Assembly (NCBI RefSeq): GCF_000772105.1
Contig: NZ_CP009355.1
Coordinates: 186,001-250,000, forward strand
Direction of reading: 5' to 3'
Length of the DNA stretch: 64,000 bases
DNA from: Vibrio tubiashii ATCC 19109
Lineage (GTDB): Bacteria; Pseudomonadota; Gammaproteobacteria; Enterobacterales; Vibrionaceae
The translations under genes were made by a program, and so were the position numbers. Below the pieces are notes generated by a model that had not been told where the DNA came from, did not search any database, and saw only the letters and a program-made list of their open reading frames with translations. Shown here piece after piece: positions 26,903 through 35,662 of this stretch (the stretch's first letter is position 1; each line of letters opens with the position of its first letter).

Positions 26903-27750
26903 CTGAGTTAAAGCGCACCGAGCAATTTAAGCAATCACTCGCTGAAGTTACGCGTCGAGATCAAGTGTTCTCGTTTCTTAAGCCGGACGTCCACCCACTG
27001 ATTGATACCAGACACAACATCTTGCTCTATGTGGAAGGGGTGAATAAAACCTTTGATGGGTTTAAAGCGATTAATGATCTCAATCTGTACATCCGTGAAG
27101 GAGAACTCAGATGCATTATTGGCCCAAATGGAGCCGGGAAAACCACCATGATGGACATCATTACGGGTAAGACGAAACCGGATACTGGTGAGGTTTGGCT
27201 CGGCTCGAACCTCAACTTACTTAATATGAATGAAGCCGAGATCGCCAATGCTGGAATTGGCCGTAAGTTTCAAAAGCCGACAGTGATCGAGTGTTTAACA
27301 GTGTGGGAGAACCTCGAACTGGCGATGTCGGGCGTGCGTTCCGTGTGGGGCTCGTATGTGGCGAAGATGACAGGAGAGCAAAAAGATAAGCTCGAATCGG
27401 TACTGAGATTAATTCATCTGCATGACCACCAAACGCTGCTGGCAGGCAACCTTTCTCACGGCCAAAAACAGTGGTTAGAGATAGGAATGCTGTTGATGCA
27501 AAACCCTAAGCTGCTGCTTATTGATGAGCCTGTGGCTGGCATGACCCACCAAGAGATGGATCGTACATCTGAGCTACTTAACTCACTAGCTGGTAAACAC
27601 TCTGTGGTGGTCGTTGAGCATGATATGGACTTTGTCCGCTCTATTGCTAGCCATGTCACTGTGCTTCATCAGGGGCATGTGTTGGCAGAAGGCACCATGG
27701 ATGAGGTTCAAGTGCACCAGCAAGTCAAACAGGTTTATTTGGGGGAATAA
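26899..27750 (+). CDS. urtD: Urea ABC transporter ATPase UrtD
   Basis: ATP-binding subunit, 283 residues, LivG type. Walker A is GPNGAGKTT, the signature motif reads LSHGQKQWLEIGM (typical of UrtD, in place of LSGGQ), Walker B is LLLIDEP, followed by VAGMTHQE and the H-loop VVVEHDM. The N-terminal extension of about 40 residues before VEGVNKTFDGF is longer than in LivG and common in UrtD. Start and stop show tight coupling: ATGA overlap with urtC and a single base before urtE. Confidence 0.95.
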   Translation: MTELKRTEQFKQSLAEVTRRDQVFSFLKPDVHPLIDTRHNILLYVEGVNKTFDGFKAINDLNLYIREGELRCIIGPNGAGKTTMMDIITGKTKPDTGEVWLGSNLNLLNMNEAEIANAGIGRKFQKPTVIECLTVWENLELAMSGVRSVWGSYVAKMTGEQKDKLESVLRLIHLHDHQTLLAGNLSHGQKQWLEIGMLLMQNPKLLLIDEPVAGMTHQEMDRTSELLNSLAGKHSVVVVEHDMDFVRSIASHVTVLHQGHVLAEGTMDEVQVHQQVKQVYLGE

Positions 27751-27751
27751 C

Positions 27752-28447
27752 ATGCTATCAATTTCTGGATTGAACCAGTTTTACGGTGAGAGCCACACAC
27801 TTTGGGACTTGGAGATGGAGATCCCCAAAGGAAAATGTACTGTGTTAATGGGGCGTAATGGTGTAGGTAAGACGACCTTATTGCAATGCATTATGGGGTT
27901 GGTCAAAACTGAGAGTGGCGACATCGCCCTTGAAGGTGACTCTATCATCAAAAAAGAAGCCGAAGCTCGGCCCAGAATGGGGATCGGCTATGTTCCACAA
28001 GGTCGTCAAATCTTTCCAATGTTAACTGTGGAAGAAAACTTGCAAGTAGGTTTACCTATCCGAGCAAGAGGAGACCGTCACATCCCCGAATTTATCTTCG
28101 AGCTATTCCCTGCGTTGAAGGAAATGTTGCATCGCAGAGGGGGCGATTTATCGGGTGGGCAGCAGCAACAACTGGCTATAGGTCGGGCGCTGGTAATCAA
28201 CCCTAGCTTGCTGATTTTGGATGAACCGACGGAAGGGATTCAGCCCAATATTGTGCAAGAAATTGGCGATATTATTCGCATGTTGAATGAGAAATTTGGA
28301 CTTACGGTGTTACTGGTTGAGCAAAAACTGCCGTTCGCCCGTAAGGTCGGTGATCAGTTTTGCATCTTGGATAGAGGGCGCACTGTCGCCCAAGGGGACA
28401 TGGAAGAGCTGGATGATAGATTGATAAAGGAGTATCTCACCGTATGA
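27752..28447 (+). CDS. urtE: Urea ABC transporter ATPase UrtE
   Basis: Second ATPase, LivF type, 231 residues. The ATG at 27752 (MLSISGLNQFYGESHTLW) lies one base after the urtD stop and follows TGGGGGAA; a longer in-frame version would overlap urtD by over 130 nt and is rejected. Walker A is GRNGVGKTT, signature LSGGQQQQLAIGRAL, Walker B LLILDEPTEGIQPNIV. Its stop overlaps the ureD start (ATGA at 28444), so transporter and urease genes form one transcript. Confidence 0.95.
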   Translation: MLSISGLNQFYGESHTLWDLEMEIPKGKCTVLMGRNGVGKTTLLQCIMGLVKTESGDIALEGDSIIKKEAEARPRMGIGYVPQGRQIFPMLTVEENLQVGLPIRARGDRHIPEFIFELFPALKEMLHRRGGDLSGGQQQQLAIGRALVINPSLLILDEPTEGIQPNIVQEIGDIIRMLNEKFGLTVLLVEQKLPFARKVGDQFCILDRGRTVAQGDMEELDDRLIKEYLTV

Positions 28448-29352
28448 TTTGTGAACCTGCCGTTGCGTTTGATTTAGGTGATAATAATCAGACGCTTAAA
28501 AAGAACATCGAGTCTGATGTAGAGAAAGGCTGGAAGGCCATGTTATCGCTTTTGTTTAAAGATAGAGGGGATAAAACCGTCATCAAAGACCGTCAACAGA
28601 AGGGGCCTTTGGCTATTCAGCGCCCTTTGTATCCTGAAGGGAAAACGTGCCATACCTATTTATTGCATCCACCCGGCGGTGTGGTCGGTGGCGACACTCT
28701 GCAAATAAGCACTCGCGTGGAACAGGGGGCTCATGCTCTGGTCACCACACCGGGTGCGACTAAGTTTTATCGCTCTGAAAAACGCTACGCTCATCAGAAA
28801 CAGATATTGCATGTTGAAGGTGGTGGTTTACTCGAATGGTTACCGCAAGAAAACATCTTCTTTCCTGACGCCCATGCTCGCCTTGATACCGAGATTCATC
28901 TTGATCATGATGCCCTATTTGTGGGCTGGGAAATGCACTGTTTTGGGCGCCCTGCACTAAATGAGGGATTTTCCTCCGGACATTTAGTTGGAAAAACAGA
29001 GGTTTACCGAGACGGAAGAAAAATTTTGACCGAGGGGTTAAATATTTTTGGTGGCGATAAGTCCATGATTGAAAAGGGCTTGCTCAATTTCTCTCTCGCG
29101 GGAACGCTGTATATTTCTGTCGAAAATGAGGATTTTTTTCAACTGGTACAGAGCTTGCTCTCTAACATACAGCAAGAAGTCGGCACAGAGGACTTAGTGA
29201 TTGCTGCGACACAGATAGAAGAATTGGTTGTCGTGAGAGCACTGGGTCGATGGAGTGAGGTGATCTTGGAGAGCTTTCAGAGAGTTTGGCAACAAGCGCG
29301 TCAATACTGGACTGGTGAAACTCCCCAGCCCCCAAGAATTTGGGCAACCTAA
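28444..29352 (+). CDS. ureD: Urease accessory protein UreD
   Basis: Binds apo-urease and, with UreF and UreG, delivers nickel to the active site. The 302 residues include the hallmarks GPLAIQRPLYPEG, HTYLLHPPGGVVGGDTL, TTPGATKFYRS, LEWLPQENIFF and the late V-V-R-A-L-G-x-x-S/W-E region. The first 30 residues before GWKAMLSLLF are longer than in many UreD proteins, but the ATGA overlap with urtE supports this start. It begins the ureDABCEJFG block. Confidence 0.93.
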   Translation: MICEPAVAFDLGDNNQTLKKNIESDVEKGWKAMLSLLFKDRGDKTVIKDRQQKGPLAIQRPLYPEGKTCHTYLLHPPGGVVGGDTLQISTRVEQGAHALVTTPGATKFYRSEKRYAHQKQILHVEGGGLLEWLPQENIFFPDAHARLDTEIHLDHDALFVGWEMHCFGRPALNEGFSSGHLVGKTEVYRDGRKILTEGLNIFGGDKSMIEKGLLNFSLAGTLYISVENEDFFQLVQSLLSNIQQEVGTEDLVIAATQIEELVVVRALGRWSEVILESFQRVWQQARQYWTGETPQPPRIWAT

Positions 29353-29409
29353 ACTCCATGTTTCTCTTTGCTCCTTCTCCATCATGTTAAGGGAATGGCA
29401 AGGAAACCA

Positions 29410-29712
29410 ATGGAATTATCACCAAGAGAAAAAGACAAACTGTTGATCTTCTACGCTGGCATGCTAGCGCAGCAACGAAAAGAGCGAGGGTTAAAGCTTA
29501 ACTATCCAGAGTCTGTAGCGTTTATCAGTAGTGCCATTCTTGAAGGTGCTCGCGAAGGCAAAACGGTGTCTGAGCTTATGGACTTTGGACGAACACTTCT
29601 TACTGTTGATGACGTTATGGAGGGCGTACCTTCCATGATTCCTGATGTACAAGTCGAAGCCACCTTTCCTGATGGGACCAAATTGGTCACCGTTCATGAG
29701 CCAATCGTCTAG
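29410..29712 (+). CDS. ureA: Urease gamma subunit
   Basis: Smallest structural subunit, 100 residues. The start at 29410 ([20 protein letters not shown]) is the canonical UreA N-terminus and has aagga 7 nt before it; an in-frame TTG-type extension upstream is rejected. Conserved features include [54 protein letters not shown], and a C-terminus in TVHEPIV. Separate gamma and beta genes are the usual proteobacterial arrangement. Confidence 0.97.
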   Translation: MELSPREKDKLLIFYAGMLAQQRKERGLKLNYPESVAFISSAILEGAREGKTVSELMDFGRTLLTVDDVMEGVPSMIPDVQVEATFPDGTKLVTVHEPIV

Positions 29713-29720
29713 GAGATCAT

Positions 29721-30062
29721 ATGTCAGCATCAACAAGCCAATATTCTGGTTTTATTCCCGGTCAAATTGAATCCGCCCCTGGCGAGATTGAACTCAATGT
29801 TGGCCGCGCAACCATCAAGGTCAAAGTGGAAAATATTGGCGATCGACCAGTACAAATTGGCTCGCATTATCACTTTTTTGAGGTCAATGATTCACTGCGT
29901 TTTGAGCGTGAAGCGTGTAAAGGGTTCCGTCTCAATATCCCTGCTGGCACTGCGACACGCTTTGAACCTGGCCAGTCTCGCACGGTTGAGTTGGTTGAGT
30001 TTGCAGGTAAGCGAGAGATATACGGATTCCAAGGTAAGGTCATGGGCAAACTCGCCCAATAA
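29721..30062 (+). CDS. ureB: Urease beta subunit
   Basis: Structural beta subunit, 113 residues: [20 protein letters not shown], then [20 protein letters not shown] and [25 protein letters not shown], all canonical. It starts 8 nt after ureA with a taggag site and ends 22 nt before ureC. Confidence 0.97.
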   Translation: MSASTSQYSGFIPGQIESAPGEIELNVGRATIKVKVENIGDRPVQIGSHYHFFEVNDSLRFEREACKGFRLNIPAGTATRFEPGQSRTVELVEFAGKREIYGFQGKVMGKLAQ

Positions 30063-30084
30063 CGAACAAAAACAAGGATAGGTA

Positions 30085-31788
30085 ATGGCAAGCATTTCTC
30101 GTCAGGCATATGCCGAAATGTTTGGGCCAACAGTGGGCGATCGCGTGCGTCTCGCAGACACCGAACTGTGGCTTGAAGTAGAAAAGGATTTTACTGTTTA
30201 CGGCGACGAAGTTAAATTCGGTGGCGGTAAAGTGATTCGTGATGGCATGGGGCAAAGTCAACGCCCAAGCGCCGAAACGCCAGATCTGGTTATCACCAAC
30301 GCAGTGGTATTGGATTACTGGGGTATCGTTAAGGCAGACGTGGCGGTTAAAAATGGGCGTATTCAAGCCATAGGCAAAGCCGGCAACCCTGATGTGCAGC
30401 CAGAAGTGACGATTGTGATTGGACCGGGGACAGAGATCTTAGCAGGGGAAGGATCAATTTTAACCGCGGGCGGTATCGACTCGCACATTCACTTTATTTG
30501 TCCGCAGCAAATCGAAGAAGCATTGGCTTCAGGTGTCACCACCATGATTGGTGGTGGTACTGGCCCCAATACAGGCACTAACGCGACAACTTGTACCCCC
30601 GGCCCGTGGAATATGCATCGTATGCTTGAAGCGTTAGATGAATTTCCAATGAACTTTGGCCTACTCGGGAAAGGTAACGCTAGCCAGCCAGAAGCGCTAA
30701 GAGAGCAGGTAGCGGCGGGCGCGGTGGGACTGAAGCTGCATGAAGATTGGGGCACGACGCCAGCATCGATTGACACCTGTTTGTCGGTCGCTGATGAGAT
30801 GGATGTTCAGGTCGCGATTCATACCGATACGCTGAATGAGTCAGGATTTGTTGAATCGACTTTAGGTGCGATTGGTGATCGCGTGATTCATACCTATCAC
30901 ACCGAAGGAGCAGGCGGGGGGCACGCACCAGATATTATTCGTGCTGCGGGTGAATCCAATGTTCTGCCATCGTCGACCAATCCAACGCGTCCTTACACCG
31001 TCAATACCGTTGATGAGCACCTCGATATGTTGATGGTGTGTCACCATTTGTCGCCTTCTATTGCTGAAGACGTGGCGTTTGCCGAGTCTCGAATTCGCCG
31101 CGAAACCATCGCCGCCGAAGACATTCTGCACGATCTCGGTGCCTTCTCTATGATTGCCTCAGACTCTCAAGCAATGGGGCGTGTGGGCGAAGTGATTACT
31201 CGCACTTGGCAAACAGCGCACAAAATGAAAGTGCAGCGCGGCAGCTTGAAAGAAGACTCTTCCTACAGCGACAACTTTCGACTCAAACGCTACATCGCTA
31301 AGTACACGATTAATCCGGCAATTACTCACGGTATGGCGCATGAAATCGGCTCAATTGAAGTGGGTAAGCTTGCCGACCTTGTGCTGTGGAAGCCCGCTTT
31401 CTTTGGTGTTAAGCCGAGCGTCATTCTAAAAGGGGGCATGATAGCCATGGCGCCGATGGGCGATCCTAATGCTTCGATACCAACCCCTCAGCCTGTCCAT
31501 TATCGCAGCATGTTTGGTAGCTACGGCAAGGCATCGCAAAACACTTCGATGCTGTTTGTCTCCCAAGCGGCTGAGCAAGCAGGCATCGCGAGTGAGCTTG
31601 GTCTTGGTAGCCAAATCGGGGTTGTCAGCCATTGTCGTGATATCAGTAAAGCCGACATGAAGCTTAACGACTGGCAGCCGAATATCGAAGTGGACTCACA
31701 AACCTACCAAGTTCGAGCTGATGGTGAGCTGTTGGTGTGTGAACCTGCTGACGTGTTACCCATGGCACAAAAGTACTTCTTGTTTTAA
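30085..31788 (+). CDS. ureC: Urease alpha (catalytic) subunit
   Basis: Nickel enzyme that hydrolyses urea to ammonia and carbamate, 567 residues as usual. All active-site residues are in the standard numbering: nickel ligands His134 and His136 (SHIHF), the lysine that is carbamylated, Lys217 (GLKLHEDWG), the flap Cys319-His320 (VCHHLSP), and Asp360 (SDSQAMG). So the enzyme should be active once nickel is loaded. It forms the (alpha-beta-gamma)3 core with UreA and UreB and is followed by accessory genes. Confidence 0.98.
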   Translation: MASISRQAYAEMFGPTVGDRVRLADTELWLEVEKDFTVYGDEVKFGGGKVIRDGMGQSQRPSAETPDLVITNAVVLDYWGIVKADVAVKNGRIQAIGKAGNPDVQPEVTIVIGPGTEILAGEGSILTAGGIDSHIHFICPQQIEEALASGVTTMIGGGTGPNTGTNATTCTPGPWNMHRMLEALDEFPMNFGLLGKGNASQPEALREQVAAGAVGLKLHEDWGTTPASIDTCLSVADEMDVQVAIHTDTLNESGFVESTLGAIGDRVIHTYHTEGAGGGHAPDIIRAAGESNVLPSSTNPTRPYTVNTVDEHLDMLMVCHHLSPSIAEDVAFAESRIRRETIAAEDILHDLGAFSMIASDSQAMGRVGEVITRTWQTAHKMKVQRGSLKEDSSYSDNFRLKRYIAKYTINPAITHGMAHEIGSIEVGKLADLVLWKPAFFGVKPSVILKGGMIAMAPMGDPNASIPTPQPVHYRSMFGSYGKASQNTSMLFVSQAAEQAGIASELGLGSQIGVVSHCRDISKADMKLNDWQPNIEVDSQTYQVRADGELLVCEPADVLPMAQKYFLF

Positions 31789-31856
31789 CGCAGCAACGAA
31801 ATAGCCAACCAGTAAACGAACGATTGAATGAGAAAACGAACTGATAAGGAGATGAG

Positions 31857-32309
31857 ATGATCGAACTTACCGAAATCAGCAAAGAAATTTGTACTAAACC
31901 TAATGCGTTTCTGAGCTTGCCAATAGATAGCCGAATTAAGAGCCGACTTAAAGTTGAGCTAGATGATGGTCGTGAAGCAGGCTTGTTTCTGCCGCGTGGA
32001 CACATTTTGCGTGGCGGTGAACAACTTAAAAGCCAATGCGGCATGATCGTCGAAATCAAAGCCGCGCCGGAAAAGGTCTCTACGGTTTATTGCAGCGATT
32101 TGCATCTACTGACGCGAGTGGCGTATCACCTTGGCAATCGACATGTACCGCTGCAAGTGGAATTTGGCTGGGTCCGATACCAGCACGACCATGTATTAGA
32201 CGAAATGGTCCAAGGCTTGGGTGCAAAAGTTACCACAGAAGACGCGTCATTCGAGCCAGAAAGTGGCGCTTATGGTGGCCGCTCTGGTGGGCATCATCAC
32301 CATCACTAA
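31857..32309 (+). CDS. ureE: Urease accessory protein UreE, nickel chaperone
   Basis: Nickel metallochaperone of 150 residues. The N-terminal peptide-binding half is followed by the metal-binding half with YHLGNRHVPLQV, holding the conserved interface His, and YQHDHVLDEM. The C-terminus ends in a nickel-binding tail, GGRSGGHHHHH, a moderate version of the His-rich tails of Klebsiella-type UreE. It follows ureC by 68 nt with a strong aaggag site. Confidence 0.95.
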   Translation: MIELTEISKEICTKPNAFLSLPIDSRIKSRLKVELDDGREAGLFLPRGHILRGGEQLKSQCGMIVEIKAAPEKVSTVYCSDLHLLTRVAYHLGNRHVPLQVEFGWVRYQHDHVLDEMVQGLGAKVTTEDASFEPESGAYGGRSGGHHHHH

Positions 32310-32348
32310 TCACACCCAAATTAAAGCAATAACAACAAGGAAGTTATC

Positions 32349-32912
32349 ATGAAAAAAACACAACAATTCGCTGCATTCACTTGTCTGGCTCTTCTTTCAT
32401 CTTCAGTGATGGCGCACCCCGGTCACGAAACTGGGTCATTCTCAGCAGGCTTAACTCACCCGGTAACCGGTTTCGATCACCTGATTATGTTGGTTGCGTT
32501 TGGTATTTTAGTCGCATGTGTACAGACGTCAGCCGTGCGTAAAATGGGATTAGTACTCAGCGCGCTTGCCTCACTGTTAATTGGTCTTGCTGCTGGGCAG
32601 GTGTTTGGCGGCTTTAATGGCGTCGAGCTTGCGATAGGGGCTTCGCTGTTTGTCGTGAGCGGCGCAATCTGGCAAGCCTTCCACGCTTCAAAAGATATGC
32701 TGCGTTTGGCGCTGACTTTATGTGTTGGTTTAGTGTTTTTCCACGGTTATGCGCACGGTGTTGAAGCGCAAGGCGCAATCTCTTCATTTGCCGCGGGCAT
32801 GACCGTCAGCGCAGCGGCGCTTATGGTTCTTGGCTTGCAGTTTGGTCGCGCACTTTCAAGCCCTTGGCTTTCTGTTGGTGTTGCTTCAGTTAGCGCCCTC
32901 GTCATCCTGTAA
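32349..32912 (+). CDS. ureJ: HupE/UreJ-family nickel permease
   Basis: Membrane protein of 187 residues. A signal peptide (cleaved after SSVMA) is followed directly by HPGHET, which would leave a metal-binding His at the mature N-terminus. The signature HPVTGFDHLIMLVAFG and the later FFHGYAHGVEA are typical of HupE/UreJ, thought to bring in nickel. About six helices are visible. Its place between ureE and ureF makes nickel supply to urease the natural role. Confidence 0.9.
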   Translation: MKKTQQFAAFTCLALLSSSVMAHPGHETGSFSAGLTHPVTGFDHLIMLVAFGILVACVQTSAVRKMGLVLSALASLLIGLAAGQVFGGFNGVELAIGASLFVVSGAIWQAFHASKDMLRLALTLCVGLVFFHGYAHGVEAQGAISSFAAGMTVSAAALMVLGLQFGRALSSPWLSVGVASVSALVIL

Positions 32913-32922
32913 ACCTTAGCCT

Positions 32923-33612
32923 ATGTCTTATCAAAAAAGGCCAAACGATCTGGCGTTGTATCGCCTGTTTCAATTGATAAGCCCCTCTCTACCCATCGGT
33001 GGCTTTACTTATTCGCAAGGTTTGGAGTGGGCGGTTGAGGCGCAGTGGGTATCGGATCGTGTTTCAATGCAAGATTGGCTCGATAACATGCTGATGAACA
33101 GTGTCGCGACACTCGAGCTGCCAATCCTTGAACGCTACTCCCAAGCGCTGATTAACAATAACCAACAACAGTTAGCTGCGCTGAGTGACTTGCTCTACAG
33201 CAGCAGAGAGACCAAAGAACTGAGAGCCGAAGAGAAGCAGCGTGGGCAAGCGCTGTATACCTTACTCAAGCAACTCGATATCTATCATGACAGTTTTGAT
33301 TATGCCGATAGCGAGCCAAATCAGCTGCTCGGGCTGTGCGTAGCCGCGCAGCATTGGGATATAGAAATAGAGCAACTCAAACAAGGCTACTTATGGAGCT
33401 GGGCTGAGAATCTGATTATGGCAGGGGTCAAGCTTGTGCCTTTAGGTCAAACAGACGGGCAACGTGCTTTGATTCAACTCAGTGAGCGGTTTCCTAAAGC
33501 GTTAGATAGAGCCAGAACGATTGAAGATTGGATGATCGGCAGCTTTACGCCATCAATATCAATTGCCAGCAGTTTGCATGAAACTCAGTACACACGGCTA
33601 TTTCGTTCTTAG
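32923..33612 (+). CDS. ureF: Urease accessory protein UreF
   Basis: Scaffold that joins UreD to UreG and gates nickel transfer. The 229-residue, all-helical protein has ALYRLFQLISPSLPIGGFTYSQ-type N-terminus with the conserved S-P-S-L-P-I-G-x-F-x-x-S-x-G, ERYSQALINN, SRETKELRAEEKQRG, and S-W-A-E-N-L-I-M-A-G-V-K-L-V-P-L-G-Q near the end. The start is 10 nt after ureJ with a weak ribosome site, so translation may be coupled to ureJ. Confidence 0.95.
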   Translation: MSYQKRPNDLALYRLFQLISPSLPIGGFTYSQGLEWAVEAQWVSDRVSMQDWLDNMLMNSVATLELPILERYSQALINNNQQQLAALSDLLYSSRETKELRAEEKQRGQALYTLLKQLDIYHDSFDYADSEPNQLLGLCVAAQHWDIEIEQLKQGYLWSWAENLIMAGVKLVPLGQTDGQRALIQLSERFPKALDRARTIEDWMIGSFTPSISIASSLHETQYTRLFRS

Positions 33613-33647
33613 CGAAGTAGCAAGCAAAGAATTAGAAGGACTTAATA

Positions 33648-34271
33648 ATGGAAAGTTACAAACAACCTTTACGCGTCGGTATTGGCGGACCCGTAGGATC
33701 GGGTAAAACAGCATTGCTTGAAGTGTTGTGCAAAGCGATCAGAGACAAACTCAATATCGCGGTCGTAACCAATGATATTTATACTCAAGAAGATGCCAAA
33801 ATCCTTACCCGTGCTGAAGCGTTAGAGCCGGATCGTATTATCGGTGTTGAAACTGGAGGCTGCCCGCATACTGCGATTCGTGAAGATGCCTCAATGAACT
33901 TAGCGGCGGTTGAAGAGCTGGCAAAACGTCATAAAAACCTTGATGTAGTGTTTGTAGAAAGCGGTGGAGATAACCTCAGTGCGACCTTTAGCCCGGAGTT
34001 AGCGGATTTGACCATCTACGTGATTGATGTGGCAGAAGGGGAAAAGATCCCGCGTAAAGGTGGTCCAGGTATCACTCGTTCAGACTTGCTGATTATTAAT
34101 AAGATCGATCTAGCACCATACGTTGGAGCGTCACTGGAAGTGATGGAGCAAGATACCCAGCGGATGCGTCCAACTAAACCTTTTGTGTTCACCAATCTAA
34201 AGGAGAGCAAAGGGCTAGATACCATCATCGATTTTATCGTCACTCAAGGTATGTTAACTCTGAAAGGCTAA
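33648..34271 (+). CDS. ureG: Urease accessory GTPase UreG
   Basis: SIMIBI-class GTPase, 207 residues, whose GTP hydrolysis drives nickel insertion. Motifs: P-loop [13 protein letters not shown] at residues 12-24, the [13 protein letters not shown] switch region, the nickel-binding C-P-H ([13 protein letters not shown]), [18 protein letters not shown], and the guanine-specificity NKIDLAP. It is the last gene of the operon and is followed 15 nt later by a strong terminator. Confidence 0.97.
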   Translation: MESYKQPLRVGIGGPVGSGKTALLEVLCKAIRDKLNIAVVTNDIYTQEDAKILTRAEALEPDRIIGVETGGCPHTAIREDASMNLAAVEELAKRHKNLDVVFVESGGDNLSATFSPELADLTIYVIDVAEGEKIPRKGGPGITRSDLLIINKIDLAPYVGASLEVMEQDTQRMRPTKPFVFTNLKESKGLDTIIDFIVTQGMLTLKG

Positions 34272-34286
34272 ACTTCTCGCTTGGGG

Positions 34287-34314
34287 AAAAGGCACCGTGT
34301 TTGGTGCCTTTTTT
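34287..34314 (+). terminator. Terminator of the urt-ure operon
   Basis: Stem aaaaggcacc / ggtgcctttt with a 6-nt loop, followed by further T residues. It closes an operon of 13 genes that starts at urtA. Confidence 0.93.
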
Positions 34315-34416
34315 GATCTTGGTGTAATTCAACTTATTGGTTTTACCAGTTATTTTCGGTTTGTAGTTATTATTTTATAAATATATGGTTAACAAATATT
34401 AACTGGAGAGAAAATT

Positions 34417-34890
34417 ATGCCTATTAATGGAATATGTCACGACTTTGCTTTTACTCGCTGTTTCCCTGTCGAGAGCAAAGACAGAACACCTAGCGCGAAA
34501 GAGAGTGTCGACCTTTGGCGCATCCTGCGCACTAAGATGGAGCTTATTCATCCAGACAATATCGAAACTCTAAAACCTGGCGTCTTAACGGTAACTAATG
34601 CAACAGGGCATCCGACATACACCCCGCACTCTTATTACGTCGGCGAAGGTAACGTTCTATACAGCACTAATGACCCCTTCTTTGACAAAGTAGAGAAGAG
34701 CAAAGTGGATGTCAGCACTCAGCATGGAGTGGGGGCGATCACCTATTCTCTTGCAACGCTTAAGGCAGCGCTGAATAACGTTACAGATGGTCCAAACGGT
34801 GCGAGCGCGAGAATTGGTACCGATAATCGAGATTTGCAGTTCTATTGGTGTTCAACCGCCGTTGCGCGTCTCGGCTGGTGGTCTAAATAA
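34417..34890 (+). CDS. Unknown 157-residue protein
   Basis: I do not recognise this protein. It has no signal peptide or membrane helix. It is rich in Thr, Asn and Ser, with a few aromatic segments (HPTYTPHSYYV, QFYWCSTAVARLGWWSK). The start at 34417 follows TGGAGAG. It sits alone between two hairpins with a strongly AT-rich upstream stretch (34320-34416), which differs from the flanking operons and may mark an inserted single gene. No motif suggests a function. Confidence 0.6.
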   Translation: MPINGICHDFAFTRCFPVESKDRTPSAKESVDLWRILRTKMELIHPDNIETLKPGVLTVTNATGHPTYTPHSYYVGEGNVLYSTNDPFFDKVEKSKVDVSTQHGVGAITYSLATLKAALNNVTDGPNGASARIGTDNRDLQFYWCSTAVARLGWWSK

Positions 34891-34897
34891 TTGGAAG

Positions 34898-34934
34898 CGC
34901 CCTCAACCACGAGCAGTAACAAGTGTTGAGGGCG
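34898..34934 (+). terminator. Probable weak terminator after the orphan gene
   Basis: Perfect 10-bp stem cgccctcaac / gttgagggcg with a 17-nt loop, but only gtttgg follows. The stem is convincing; the terminator role is less sure. Confidence 0.5.
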
Positions 34935-35157
34935 GTTTGGACTCACTATCACTGCTCGTCTTGTTCCATCGTTTCGCCTAAATGCCATGTTAAGCCTCTG
35001 ACGTGAGTAACGTCGCGAGCTACGCAGAAAGCAAATCGTCATCGATTCAATGACATACCTTAGTTGATTTCCATCCCTCTACAGATTCTTGTCTATACTG
35101 ATTTGATAGACCTAGATTACAGCGCGATTACTCAACTACGTGATTTCAGAGGCGACT

Positions 35158-35658
35158 ATGCGAACAACTCTAATTATGAGTGTGATGAGCACTTTATTGT
35201 TTTTTAGCCATTCTGTGTTGGCGATCTCGCCTCCCGCGGAAGAGCCGATCCTTTGGGTATCGGGCAATATAAGCCAATCAAATTCCCCGCAGGGGGTTGA
35301 GCTTGATGAAGCGATGATCTTTGGTTTAGAGCAAGGGACTATTCATACCAGTAACCATGTTGTCGCTGAAGTGGTCGAATATAAGGGCCCCACATTAGCT
35401 AGCTTACTCGAGTATGTGGGGGCTAAGGGTAAGCAGGTACAAGTAATCGCGTGGGATGATTATGTTGTCACTATCTCGCTAGAGGACATTAAGAAGTATG
35501 GCATTCTACTCGCAACGCATGAGGCAGGGGTTAGAATGACCATTGATGACAAAGGTCCTTTGTTTGTTGTATTGCCTTTCACCGAGCACGCTGAAATTAG
35601 AAACGACTTTTACTATAGCCTGTCAGTGTGGCAGGTGAGAGAGATTGTTGTGGAATAG
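35158..35658 (+). CDS. Periplasmic protein linked to the hybrid kinase, possible molybdopterin-oxidoreductase-like fold
   Basis: A 166-residue exported protein: signal peptide MRTTLIMSVMSTLLFFSHSV, cleaved after LA, then a single soluble domain. The pattern GPTLASLLEYVGAKGKQVQVIAWDDYVVTISLEDIKKYGILLAT resembles the SUF-type oxidoreductase molybdopterin-binding fold, but the Cys that binds molybdopterin is absent, so a binding role is more likely than catalysis. The stop is 4 nt before the start of a hybrid histidine kinase, implying that the two work together, perhaps with this as an input partner. The fold call is tentative. Confidence 0.65.
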   Translation: MRTTLIMSVMSTLLFFSHSVLAISPPAEEPILWVSGNISQSNSPQGVELDEAMIFGLEQGTIHTSNHVVAEVVEYKGPTLASLLEYVGAKGKQVQVIAWDDYVVTISLEDIKKYGILLATHEAGVRMTIDDKGPLFVVLPFTEHAEIRNDFYYSLSVWQVREIVVE

Positions 35659-35662
35659 AGCA

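Noticed and set aside
27614-27751. Longer N-terminus for UrtE
   Set aside because: It would overlap urtD by over 130 nt and add residues unlike any ABC ATPase; the ATG at 27752 fits the family.
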